Below are positions 1 through 5,121 of a stretch of 5,121 nucleotides of DNA, one piece after another. The notes below the pieces were generated by a model. That model did not search any database. It had not been told where the DNA came from and saw nothing but the letters and a program-made list of their open reading frames with translations. The DNA is from DATESG01 sp035270925 (lineage in GTDB: Bacteria; Bacillota_I; Bacilli_A; RFN20; CAG-826), in the NCBI GenBank assembly GCA_035270925.1, contig DATESG010000023.1, positions 1-5,121 on the forward strand, given 5' to 3'. Position 1 is the first letter of the stretch. Each line of letters opens with the position of its first letter. A program made the translations under genes and the position numbers.

Positions 1-2070
1 GGTTTATTTGATGATCCACTATTTGTTGATGAGATAACTTATGATGGTGATGACCTTGGTGTTACTTATACCGCGCAAAGAAGCACATTCAAAGCATGGG
101 CGCCCACAACCTCGGTCCTAAAGCTTCGTTTATATGATAATGGGACACCAACTTTAATTGATGCCTCTAAGGGTAGTGATACTTTTAGTGAACATCAATT
201 TATTAAAGGTAGTAAGGGTGTCTGGACAGTAATTGTTGATGGTGACTTACATGGTAAATACTACACATTCGTCGCCACTAATGCCGCGGGAACCAACGAA
301 TTCGTTGATCCATACGCACGAGCTGCCGGCGTTAACGGGCTCCGCGGAATGATTGTAGACTTTACTAAAACCAATCCTGAGGGTTGGGATGACGTCGATT
401 TTAGCGTTAAAAAACCAACAGAAATTATGCCTTATGAATTACATGTAGCGGATTTAACCGCTGATGAAACTTGGAATGGGCAAGAGGTTAATCGCAAACG
501 TTTCCTTGGCTTAATTGAACCAGGAACGACTTATACCAAAGATAACGTAAGCGTTAAAACTGGGTTTGACCATATTAAAGAATTAGGGGTTAACGCCCTG
601 CAAATTCTTCCATTCTATGATCAAGAAAATAGTGAAGTTGATGTTGATTTTAACTGGGGTTATAACCCACGCAACTATAACGTCCTTGAAGGGGCATATG
701 CTAGTGACCCTTATGATGGTTTAGTGAGAATTAATGAATTCAAACAAGTTGTTAAGGCCTATGCTGAGGAAGATATCCGGATTATTATGGACGTTGTTTA
801 TAATCACGTTGCTAATGTTTCCGGCCACTCATTCTCAAAATTAGTCCCAGGATATTATTTCCGTTATACCGAAACTGGCTCACCAAGTAATGCAAGTGGC
901 GTTGGTAATGATACTGCGAGTGAACGCATTATGATGGCCCGCTATATGACCGATTCAACGTACTTCCTTGCTAGTGAATATAAATTAGGCGGATTCCGTT
1001 TTGACCTCATGGGTCTTCATACGACTGAATCAATGAATATGTTAAGTCATAAATTAAGAGAAGACTATCGCGAAGACATTATTGTTTTTGGCGAAGCATG
1101 GGATATGGATACAACTGCAATGAGCGTCAGAAGCCCACTTGCTAATTACAAAAACATTGATGGTTTATATCATGTTGGCGCCTTTAATGATCAAATTCGT
1201 GATGGAGTTAAAGGTAGCGTCTTTAAGGCCAATGAACCGGGATTTGTGCAATCTGGTGCTGATAAAATTAATGTTGAGATGAAAAACCGCATTAGATTTG
1301 GTCTTCTTGGCAAGATTTATAATCAAGGCACAAGTGATCCAAGTAAAACAGTTAACTATGTCTCAGTTCACGACAACAACACGCTCTTTGATAAATTGAT
1401 GCAAGCAGGGGGAGATTTTGCAACCGACCCAGCGCGGATTAAGAATCAAGCGTTACAGGCGCAAAGTTTCGTCCTGACTGCCCAAGGAATAAGTTTCCTT
1501 CATGCCGGCAGTGAAATTCTTAGGTCAAAACCACTTCCTGAAGGGGGCTATGACCATAACTCCTATAAGAGTCCTTATTCCGTTAACTCCTTTAAGTGGA
1601 ACGAAAAGATTACAAATCTCGATGTATTTAAAACATATCAAGAGATGATTAAGATTAAGTTAGAAAATCCAGCTTTCCAATTCGCCACACGCGCAGAAGT
1701 CGACGCCAACGTCACGGTTGAATTTGGTAGTGATATTGGCTATAGCGATGCCCTGATTAGAATGAAGGTTATCGATGGTGACAACGAGTATGTCGTGATT
1801 TTCCTCGGTGCTGCTCCACGGGCAAAAATGGATCTGAGCGGAATGATGGTGATGGTTGATACGAGTGGAACTTTGAAGAAAAACCAACGGTTGGAAGGCG
1901 AATTATCCATTCAACCAAATACCACTTTAATTCTTAATGGCAACCCACCAGCTCCTAAAGGTTTAACAACTATAGCGATCGTGGGAATTGTCGCTGGCGG
2001 TGTTGCACTCATTGGTGGACTAGTTCCAACTATTTACTTTCTAGTTAGACGCAAAAAAACACAGATATAA
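1..2070 (+). CDS. pulA: Type I pullulanase (CBM48-GH13), 5' end missing, C-terminal membrane anchor
   Basis: Debranching enzyme that hydrolyses alpha-1,6 links in pullulan, starch or glycogen. The frame is open from base 1, giving 689 visible residues. The ATG at 349 is internal: the preceding residues form a CBM48 domain (KAWAPTTSV, FVDPYARAAGVNGLRG, about residues 15-116) that aligns with the second pullulanase, so the true start lies upstream. GH13 motifs in order: the type I pullulanase signature NWGYNP (652-669), region I DVVYNHV (790-810), region II GFRFDLMGLH with nucleophile Asp335 (1003-1005), region III FGEAWD with acid/base Glu365 (1093-1095), and region IV VHDNNT with Asp458 (1372-1374). 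All catalytic residues are intact. A beta domain follows, then a hydrophobic helix (about residues 655-682) and a basic tail RRKKTQI, with no LPXTG, so the enzyme is probably anchored outside the membrane. By analogy with the paralogue, about 255 N-terminal residues (signal peptide, CBM41) are missing. The family call is firm; surface location is inferred. Confidence 0.95.
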   Translation, partial: GLFDDPLFVDEITYDGDDLGVTYTAQRSTFKAWAPTTSVLKLRLYDNGTPTLIDASKGSDTFSEHQFIKGSKGVWTVIVDGDLHGKYYTFVATNAAGTNEFVDPYARAAGVNGLRGMIVDFTKTNPEGWDDVDFSVKKPTEIMPYELHVADLTADETWNGQEVNRKRFLGLIEPGTTYTKDNVSVKTGFDHIKELGVNALQILPFYDQENSEVDVDFNWGYNPRNYNVLEGAYASDPYDGLVRINEFKQVVKAYAEEDIRIIMDVVYNHVANVSGHSFSKLVPGYYFRYTETGSPSNASGVGNDTASERIMMARYMTDSTYFLASEYKLGGFRFDLMGLHTTESMNMLSHKLREDYREDIIVFGEAWDMDTTAMSVRSPLANYKNIDGLYHVGAFNDQIRDGVKGSVFKANEPGFVQSGADKINVEMKNRIRFGLLGKIYNQGTSDPSKTVNYVSVHDNNTLFDKLMQAGGDFATDPARIKNQALQAQSFVLTAQGISFLHAGSEILRSKPLPEGGYDHNSYKSPYSVNSFKWNEKITNLDVFKTYQEMIKIKLENPAFQFATRAEVDANVTVEFGSDIGYSDALIRMKVIDGDNEYVVIFLGAAPRAKMDLSGMMVMVDTSGTLKKNQRLEGELSIQPNTTLILNGNPPAPKGLTTIAIVGIVAGGVALIGGLVPTIYFLVRRKKTQI
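1963..2067 (+). other. C-terminal transmembrane anchor of the first pullulanase
   Basis: The last 35 codons encode a Gly/Ile/Val/Ala-rich stretch (IAIVGIVAGGVALIGGLVP, then TIYFLV) followed at once by RRKKTQI. A single long hydrophobic span with a positive cytoplasmic tail is the usual form of a C-terminal stop-transfer anchor. The preceding segment NGNPPAPKG looks like a short flexible Pro-rich spacer. No LPXTG or similar sortase motif is visible before the helix, so covalent wall attachment is not supported. Confidence 0.85.
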
Positions 2071-2084
2071 GTAAAGGTTTACTT
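2069..2084. promoter_or_regulatory. Palindrome overlapping the pullulanase stop, possible auxiliary LacI-type operator
   Basis: AAGTAAAGGTTTACTT has perfect 7-bp arms around a GG centre and overlaps the TAA stop codon. Its core GTAAAGGTTTAC shares both GTAA and TTAC half-site ends with the stronger palindrome at 2124-2135. The two centres are 53 bp apart, close to five helical turns. It has no T-tract and almost no loop, so it is unlikely to be a terminator. The role as a second operator is inferred only. Confidence 0.35.
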
Positions 2085-2117
2085 CAATTTATGAGTCTTT
2101 CAAGAGAAGACATTATA

Positions 2118-2146
2118 TTGACAGTAAGCGCTTACAGATATATACT
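2118..2146 (+). promoter_or_regulatory. Sigma-A type promoter for the starch-binding lipoprotein gene
   Basis: A perfect -35 box TTGACA (2118-2123) is followed by a 17-bp spacer and the -10 box TATACT (2141-2146, five of six consensus bases). Transcription would begin near 2152-2154, leaving an untranslated leader of about 45 bases before the ATG at 2199. The spacer contains a perfect operator-like palindrome, so the promoter is probably repressible. With no terminator visible after the upstream pullulanase gene, readthrough from that gene is also possible. Confidence 0.85.
2124..2135. promoter_or_regulatory. cre/LacI-family operator inside the promoter spacer
   Basis: GTAAGCGCTTAC is a perfect 12-bp palindrome lying exactly between the -35 and -10 boxes. 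With flanking bases (AGTAAGCGCTTACA, 2123-2136) it matches 13 of 14 positions of the catabolite-responsive element TGTAAGCGCTTACA, including the central CG that LacI-family proteins contact. A protein bound here would block RNA polymerase. CcpA (catabolite repression) and a MalR-type maltose repressor are the leading candidates and bind similar sites, so the sequence alone cannot separate them. Confidence 0.75.
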
Positions 2147-2169
2147 ATTACTAAGCTTTACAAAACCTA

Positions 2170-2184
2170 TTTAGGAGCCCTAAA
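2170..2184 (+). other. Small inverted repeat in the leader next to the ribosome binding site
   Basis: TTTAGG (2170-2175) and CCTAAA (2179-2184) are exact complements separated by AGC, and the Shine-Dalgarno sequence begins only two bases later. In RNA this would be a six-pair, mostly A-U hairpin with a tight loop, so it is probably weak. It could slightly affect translation or mRNA stability. No T-tract follows, so it is not a terminator. Confidence 0.25.
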
Positions 2185-2186
2185 CA

Positions 2187-2194
2187 AAAGGAGG
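2187..2194 (+). promoter_or_regulatory. Ribosome binding site of the lipoprotein gene
   Basis: AAAGGAGG is a near-complete complement of the 16S rRNA 3' end. It sits four bases before the ATG at 2199, a slightly short gap compensated by a strong match. It fixes the start, which also begins a well-formed lipoprotein signal peptide. Confidence 0.85.
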
Positions 2195-2198
2195 AATT

Positions 2199-3563
2199 AT
2201 GAACAAATTGTTTAAAGGCATTTTAGCAACAGTTCTCTCAGTTGGTTTTCTTGCGGGTTGCGGTCAAACCGAAACTCACACAGTAACTTTCTTTGAAGAC
2301 ACCGTTGGAAAATTCTATGCTGAAGTCGAGGTCGAACATAACAAGGCAGTCAAAATGCCAGTTGATCCGAGTCGGACAGGTTATGATTTTGACGGATGGT
2401 TTACCACTACCGCGCTTACTACAGAATTTGCGCCAGAAACTCTAATCGTTGAAGACATTGACCTTTTCGGTAAATGGACCAAACAATATGTACCAGATGA
2501 AAGAACGTTCCATATTATTGGTGATCTAGCCAATACTGCTTATGAAAGCTCATGGAGTACGGCTGCAGATGCTTATCAAAATACACATCTAACAGTCTCG
2601 CCAACTTCAAACTTATTCTCCATCGAAATTGAAATCGGTTGGATGGGTAAATTTAAAGTTAAAGAACCAGGTGCCGGCTGGGATGAAGGTCAAGAATATG
2701 ACTTTACAGACATTCCTGAAGCCTTAGTTCCAGAATACGTTCAAGAAGGCGATACCCGTAACGTCCAAGTCAAATCCGCAGGTTTATATAGAGTACAAGT
2801 CGAAACTGACTTAGGCGAACTTTATATCGAACGTATCGGTGATGCAGTTGGCGAAGGTGTCAAGCCAGATCCAGAAGAAGGCGCAATCCTTAATTGGGGT
2901 ATCGTTGGCTCAATGTCTTACTCAAACTGGGCAGGAACTGATATTAAACTTCACTACAATGAAGAAGGTCAATATCACTTCTATAACGGTATTCTCTTAA
3001 CCGCTGAAGATGGTTTTAAATTCCGTGTTGGTGATGATTGGGCAATTCAAGTTGGTTCCGGCGCTACTGCAGTGCTACCAGCCGATGGTTCAATTCTAAA
3101 CACCATGGAATTAGTTGGAGATGTCGAACAAATTAAAGAAGGTGAAAACTTTATCGTCGTCGAAACTGGATACTATTCAGTATTCATTAAGACTGTCGAA
3201 GAAAAACATGTTGTCACAATCGAAAAAATGGAATTTGTCACCCGCGGTACTGCAACTGCAGGCGGATGGGATGCTGATTCAGGGGCATTAGCTTTTGTTT
3301 CGAGTACAGCCGTTGTTGACACAACAACTTCCTTTACCTTAGTCTACTCCTCAGTCTTTTCACTACTCCCTGGCGAACTCAAGGTCAAACTTGGTGGATA
3401 CGCTGAAGTTGTTGGCTGGGATGTTGCATTCGGTGATGACCTAGGTGCTAACTTTACAGTTACAACCCCTGGTAATTACACAGTAACCTTAACCGTCGTT
3501 CACGATTTTGCCACTGATACATTTAGTGCTGGCGTCGCGACCGTCGTCGCTGTTGCTGAATAA
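2199..3563 (+). CDS. Surface lipoprotein with a Flg_new repeat and SusE/SusF-like starch-binding modules
   Basis: A 454-residue exported lipoprotein, probably binding alpha-glucan at the cell surface. Residues 1-21 are a signal peptide (MNKLFKGIL start) with lipobox LAGC, Cys21 being the lipidated residue. Residues about 27-95 form a Listeria-Bacteroides (Flg_new) repeat, seen in HTVTFFED, SRTGYDFDGWF and DIDLFGKWTK. Three beta-rich modules follow: about 103-213 (FHIIGDLAN, GKFKVKEPGAGWDEG, GLYRVQVETDLGELYIERIG), about 231-346 (NWGIVGSMSYSNWAGTDIKL, GFKFRVGDDWAIQVGSG, GYYSVFIKT, VTIEKM) and a more diverged one at about 347-454 (GGWDADSGALAF, GNYTVTLTVVHD). The layout of 'WGIVGS..W', 'FKFR....W' and a final 'G.Y.V..' strand pair resembles the repeats of SusE/SusF outer-surface starch-binding proteins. 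No catalytic motif is seen, nor the form of an ABC solute-binding protein. Lying between two pullulanases and behind its own cre-like promoter, it probably captures substrate for them. The lipoprotein call is firm; glucan binding is inferred from fold resemblance and context. Confidence 0.88.
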   Translation: MNKLFKGILATVLSVGFLAGCGQTETHTVTFFEDTVGKFYAEVEVEHNKAVKMPVDPSRTGYDFDGWFTTTALTTEFAPETLIVEDIDLFGKWTKQYVPDERTFHIIGDLANTAYESSWSTAADAYQNTHLTVSPTSNLFSIEIEIGWMGKFKVKEPGAGWDEGQEYDFTDIPEALVPEYVQEGDTRNVQVKSAGLYRVQVETDLGELYIERIGDAVGEGVKPDPEEGAILNWGIVGSMSYSNWAGTDIKLHYNEEGQYHFYNGILLTAEDGFKFRVGDDWAIQVGSGATAVLPADGSILNTMELVGDVEQIKEGENFIVVETGYYSVFIKTVEEKHVVTIEKMEFVTRGTATAGGWDADSGALAFVSSTAVVDTTTSFTLVYSSVFSLLPGELKVKLGGYAEVVGWDVAFGDDLGANFTVTTPGNYTVTLTVVHDFATDTFSAGVATVVAVAE

Positions 3564-3597
3564 GACTAATATTTAAAACACATTCCTAAAATGGTTT

Positions 3598-3624
3598 AAA
3601 GGCCTGCGCAAGCAGGTCTTTTTT
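3598..3624 (+). terminator. Rho-independent terminator of the lipoprotein gene
   Basis: GGCCTGC (3601-3607) pairs with GCAGGTC (3612-3618) across a GCAA tetraloop, with one G-U pair. The stem can be extended by three A-U pairs (3598-3600 with 3619-3621). A run of six T follows (3619-3624). It lies 34 bases after the stop codon, so the lipoprotein mRNA ends before the second pullulanase gene. Confidence 0.92.
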
Positions 3625-3636
3625 CTGCTCGCAAGA

Positions 3637-3667
3637 TTGATAAGCATTTAATCACTTTAGTGATTAT
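3637..3667 (+). promoter_or_regulatory. Possible weak promoter of the second pullulanase gene
   Basis: A terminator closes the preceding gene, so a promoter is expected between 3625 and about 3680. The best candidate is TTGATA (3637-3642) with GATTAT (3662-3667), but the 19-bp spacer is long and the -10 box is poor. TAACAT (3670-3675) is an alternative -10 without a good -35. The exact boxes are uncertain, and the poor match may mean that an activator is needed. Confidence 0.3.
3649..3666. promoter_or_regulatory. Palindrome in the leader of the second pullulanase gene, candidate operator
   Basis: TAATCACT and AGTGATTA are perfect 8-bp inverted arms around a TT centre, ending 29 bases before the ATG at 3696. 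There is no T-run after it and a full terminator lies just upstream, so an operator is more likely than a terminator. It does not resemble the cre-like site at 2124-2135, suggesting a different regulator. The regulator cannot be named from the sequence. Confidence 0.45.
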
Positions 3668-3684
3668 GGTAACATTAAAGTAAT

Positions 3685-3691
3685 GAGGTGA
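3685..3691 (+). promoter_or_regulatory. Ribosome binding site of the second pullulanase gene
   Basis: GAGGTGA matches the 16S rRNA 3' complement AAGGAGGTGA. The GAGG core ends seven bases before the ATG at 3696, normal spacing. It favours 3696 over the in-frame ATG at 3705, which would be too far away. Confidence 0.8.
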
Positions 3692-3695
3692 AGTT

Positions 3696-5121
3696 ATGGC
3701 AAAAATGAATAAATTATTTTTATTAACCCTATTATTTTCCACTGTTTTAGTGTCTTGTGGAGACCCCACAAGTAGCGATAATCTCCCTACTAGTGATAAT
3801 TCAACGACTAGCGATAGTGCACCTGGTAGTAATGGCGAGGGCGAGATTGTTGGTAATCCAATTGCACCGGGAGAAGTTCCGGCTTTTGTCGATATTTATT
3901 TTAATCCCGGTGGCGTAAACTTCACGGACTATCAGCTGTGGCTTTGGGATGATGGCGGCACCGATGGTGCGGCCTTTAACTGGGACAATATCGAAGGTGA
4001 TTGGGCGATGTATCGCGTCAACTTAGCAAAATTTTCGGCGGTCCACGGACTAGGGATCATCATTAGGGGTTTTAACTCCTGGGGTTTTCAAACCGGGGAC
4101 GGCTTTATTCGTTTTAGTGAATTTGGTGAAGTTGATGGTGTCGTCAGTGTTTATACAATTATTGGCGACGGTAACGTGCTGGAATACTACGCACGTTCGA
4201 GCGATGCCTTAGGCGACCGTATTATTAGCGCGGATTTTGTAAATTTTAACAGTATTAAAGTAATTTCGACCGCACAACCAACCGCTTATTCGCTTTATAT
4301 CGATGATGTTGAAAGTCAAACTTTTGCCCCAACAAGCGCGGAACAAGTTTTAACCTTAAGTGCACGCGCAGCCTTAACGAGCCGCTACGAAATAAGAACT
4401 ACTTATGCAAGTCACAGTAAAACTAAAATTAAACTTGTCTCCCCAAGAGCAATTTACAAATCACAAGAGTTTAGTGATGCCTATACGTATTTAGGTGATG
4501 ATTTGGGTGCCAAATATACGCCACAGGCGACAACCTTTAAAGTGTGGGCGCCGACATCCTCAGCAATGCGTCTAAATTTATATGATTATGGCTCACCTTC
4601 AACTTTAACGGGGGATATCTTAAACGACGTTCCAACTCGCCGCTTTGACATGGTTTTGGGCCAAAAGGGTGTATGGAGTATTACCGTTGAAGGTGATTTG
4701 AACCTAAAATTTTATACTTACCGCGTGACTAACTCCAATGGTGTTAATGAAATCGTCGACCCATATGCAAAAAGTAGTGGCGTGAACGGACTACGTGGAC
4801 AAATCATCGATTTTTCTCGTTACGAAAGTTCTAGTTTTGATCAAAGTATTAATAACCTTACACCGATTGCGGGTCCAACCGACTTAGTTGTTTATGAAAT
4901 GCAAGTTAGCGATTTAACGTGGGATCAGACCTGGACGGGAAACGAAGCTAATCGCGGCAAATACTTAGGGCTCATTGAAGAGGGAACAACATACACAAGT
5001 GGCAGCGCGACGGTGACAACGGGTTTTGATCACATAAAAGAACTAGGCGTTAATGCCGTGCAAATTATGCCGTTTTATGACCAAAGCAACTATGAAATTG
5101 ATCGTAAAGAACTGCTAGTTG
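3696..5121 (+). CDS. pulA: Type I pullulanase lipoprotein (CBM41-like, CBM48, GH13), 3' end missing
   Basis: The frame stays open to the right edge, giving 475 codons. Residues 1-21 are a lipoprotein signal peptide (MAKMNKLFLL start) with lipobox LVSC and lipidated Cys21. A Ser/Thr/Asp linker (about 22-60) follows. About 64-162 is a CBM41-like pullulanase-associated domain (VDIYFNPGG, YQLWLWDDGG, FNWDNIEGDW), with Trp82, Trp84 and Trp96 as likely sugar-stacking residues. About 165-255 is a linking beta domain, and about 260-368 is CBM48 (GDDLGAKYT, FKVWAPTSS, NEIVDPYAKSSGVNGLRG). The GH13 barrel begins near 398 (DLVVYEMQVSDLTW, GFDHIKELGVNAVQIMPFYD). Catalytic regions I-IV lie beyond the edge, so activity cannot be confirmed, but the protein aligns over its last 210 or so residues with the first pullulanase, about half identical by eye. 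The expected role is cell-surface cleavage of alpha-1,6 branches. It has its own ribosome binding site and lies behind a terminator, so it is probably a separate transcript. Confidence 0.93.
   Translation, partial: MAKMNKLFLLTLLFSTVLVSCGDPTSSDNLPTSDNSTTSDSAPGSNGEGEIVGNPIAPGEVPAFVDIYFNPGGVNFTDYQLWLWDDGGTDGAAFNWDNIEGDWAMYRVNLAKFSAVHGLGIIIRGFNSWGFQTGDGFIRFSEFGEVDGVVSVYTIIGDGNVLEYYARSSDALGDRIISADFVNFNSIKVISTAQPTAYSLYIDDVESQTFAPTSAEQVLTLSARAALTSRYEIRTTYASHSKTKIKLVSPRAIYKSQEFSDAYTYLGDDLGAKYTPQATTFKVWAPTSSAMRLNLYDYGSPSTLTGDILNDVPTRRFDMVLGQKGVWSITVEGDLNLKFYTYRVTNSNGVNEIVDPYAKSSGVNGLRGQIIDFSRYESSSFDQSINNLTPIAGPTDLVVYEMQVSDLTWDQTWTGNEANRGKYLGLIEEGTTYTSGSATVTTGFDHIKELGVNAVQIMPFYDQSNYEIDRKELLV
3768..3821 (+). 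repeat. Three 18-bp tandem repeats encoding a Ser/Thr/Asp linker
   Basis: TAGYGATA recurs at 3773, 3791 and 3809, exactly 18 bp apart. The three units encode TSSDNL, PTSDNS and TTSDSA just after the lipidated cysteine. A repeat-built flexible acidic linker would hold the sugar-binding and catalytic domains away from the membrane. In-frame repeats like this can change copy number by slippage without breaking the gene. Confidence 0.7.

Noticed and set aside
349..351. ATG as the start of the first pullulanase
   Set aside because: The reading frame is open back to base 1 and encodes a CBM48 domain matching the paralogue. This ATG falls within the conserved segment GVNGLRG-MIVDF and has no Shine-Dalgarno sequence.
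493..506. Internal cre-like sequence CGCAAACGTTTCCT in the first pullulanase gene
   Set aside because: It contains the palindrome AAACGTTT, but it mismatches the outer cre positions, sits in sequence constrained by coding (Arg-Lys-Arg-Phe), and is far from any visible promoter. It is probably chance.
1660..1887. 75-codon open frame on the minus strand
   Set aside because: It lies wholly inside the well-supported pullulanase coding region, has no recognisable domain and a His-rich, low-complexity look, and is best explained as a reverse-strand shadow.
2071..2117. Terminator after the first pullulanase gene
   Set aside because: The only inverted repeat here has a two-base centre and AT-rich arms, and it lacks a following T-run, so a rho-independent terminator is not supported.
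3705..3707. Alternative ATG start of the second pullulanase
   Set aside because: It would still give a signal peptide, but the Shine-Dalgarno GAGGTGA is correctly spaced for the ATG at 3696 and too far from 3705.
1..5121. RNA genes, CRISPR arrays, insertion sequences, riboswitches or a reassigned TGA codon
   Set aside because: No tRNA- or rRNA-like segments, spaced direct repeats of CRISPR size, transposase motifs or terminal inverted repeats were seen. The intergenic gaps are only about 130 bp, too short for most riboswitches, and no in-frame TGA was found in the three genes.

Overview
The window holds three same-strand genes from what looks like a surface-associated alpha-glucan (starch, glycogen or pullulan) utilisation locus. 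In order they are the 3' part of a type I pullulanase gene (1-2070), a complete gene for a lipoprotein with SusE/SusF-like starch-binding modules (2199-3563), and the 5' part of a second, paralogous pullulanase gene (3696 to the right edge). Both pullulanases are cut by the window edges. The two pieces are complementary: the left copy shows CBM48, the whole catalytic barrel and the C-terminus, while the right copy shows the signal peptide, the CBM41-like domain, CBM48 and the start of the barrel.

Organism: the promoter (TTGACA-17-TATACT), strong Shine-Dalgarno sites, lipobox signal peptides, modest GC content and a Listeria-Bacteroides (Flg_new) repeat all point to a low-GC Firmicute or Mycoplasmatota-like lineage such as Erysipelotrichia, Acholeplasma or Izemoplasma relatives. 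Tryptophan is written TGG, both finished genes end in TAA, and no in-frame TGA is seen, so the standard code works. The left pullulanase ends in a plain transmembrane helix with a basic tail and no LPXTG, which would suit a wall-less cell but does not prove one. The exact taxon cannot be read from the sequence.

Layout and regulation: the 128-bp gap after the first pullulanase has no obvious terminator. It carries a near-consensus sigma-A promoter whose spacer contains a perfect 12-bp palindrome very close to the cre/LacI-family operator consensus. A related, weaker palindrome lies 53 bp upstream, overlapping the pullulanase stop codon. This suggests repression of the binding-protein gene by a CcpA- or MalR-type regulator. 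A clear rho-independent terminator (3598-3624) closes that gene. The second pullulanase then starts from its own leader, which contains a different palindrome (3649-3666).

Working together (inference): the lipoprotein would hold polysaccharide at the membrane surface while the two tethered pullulanases cut alpha-1,6 branches, giving linear maltodextrins for uptake by a transporter outside the window.
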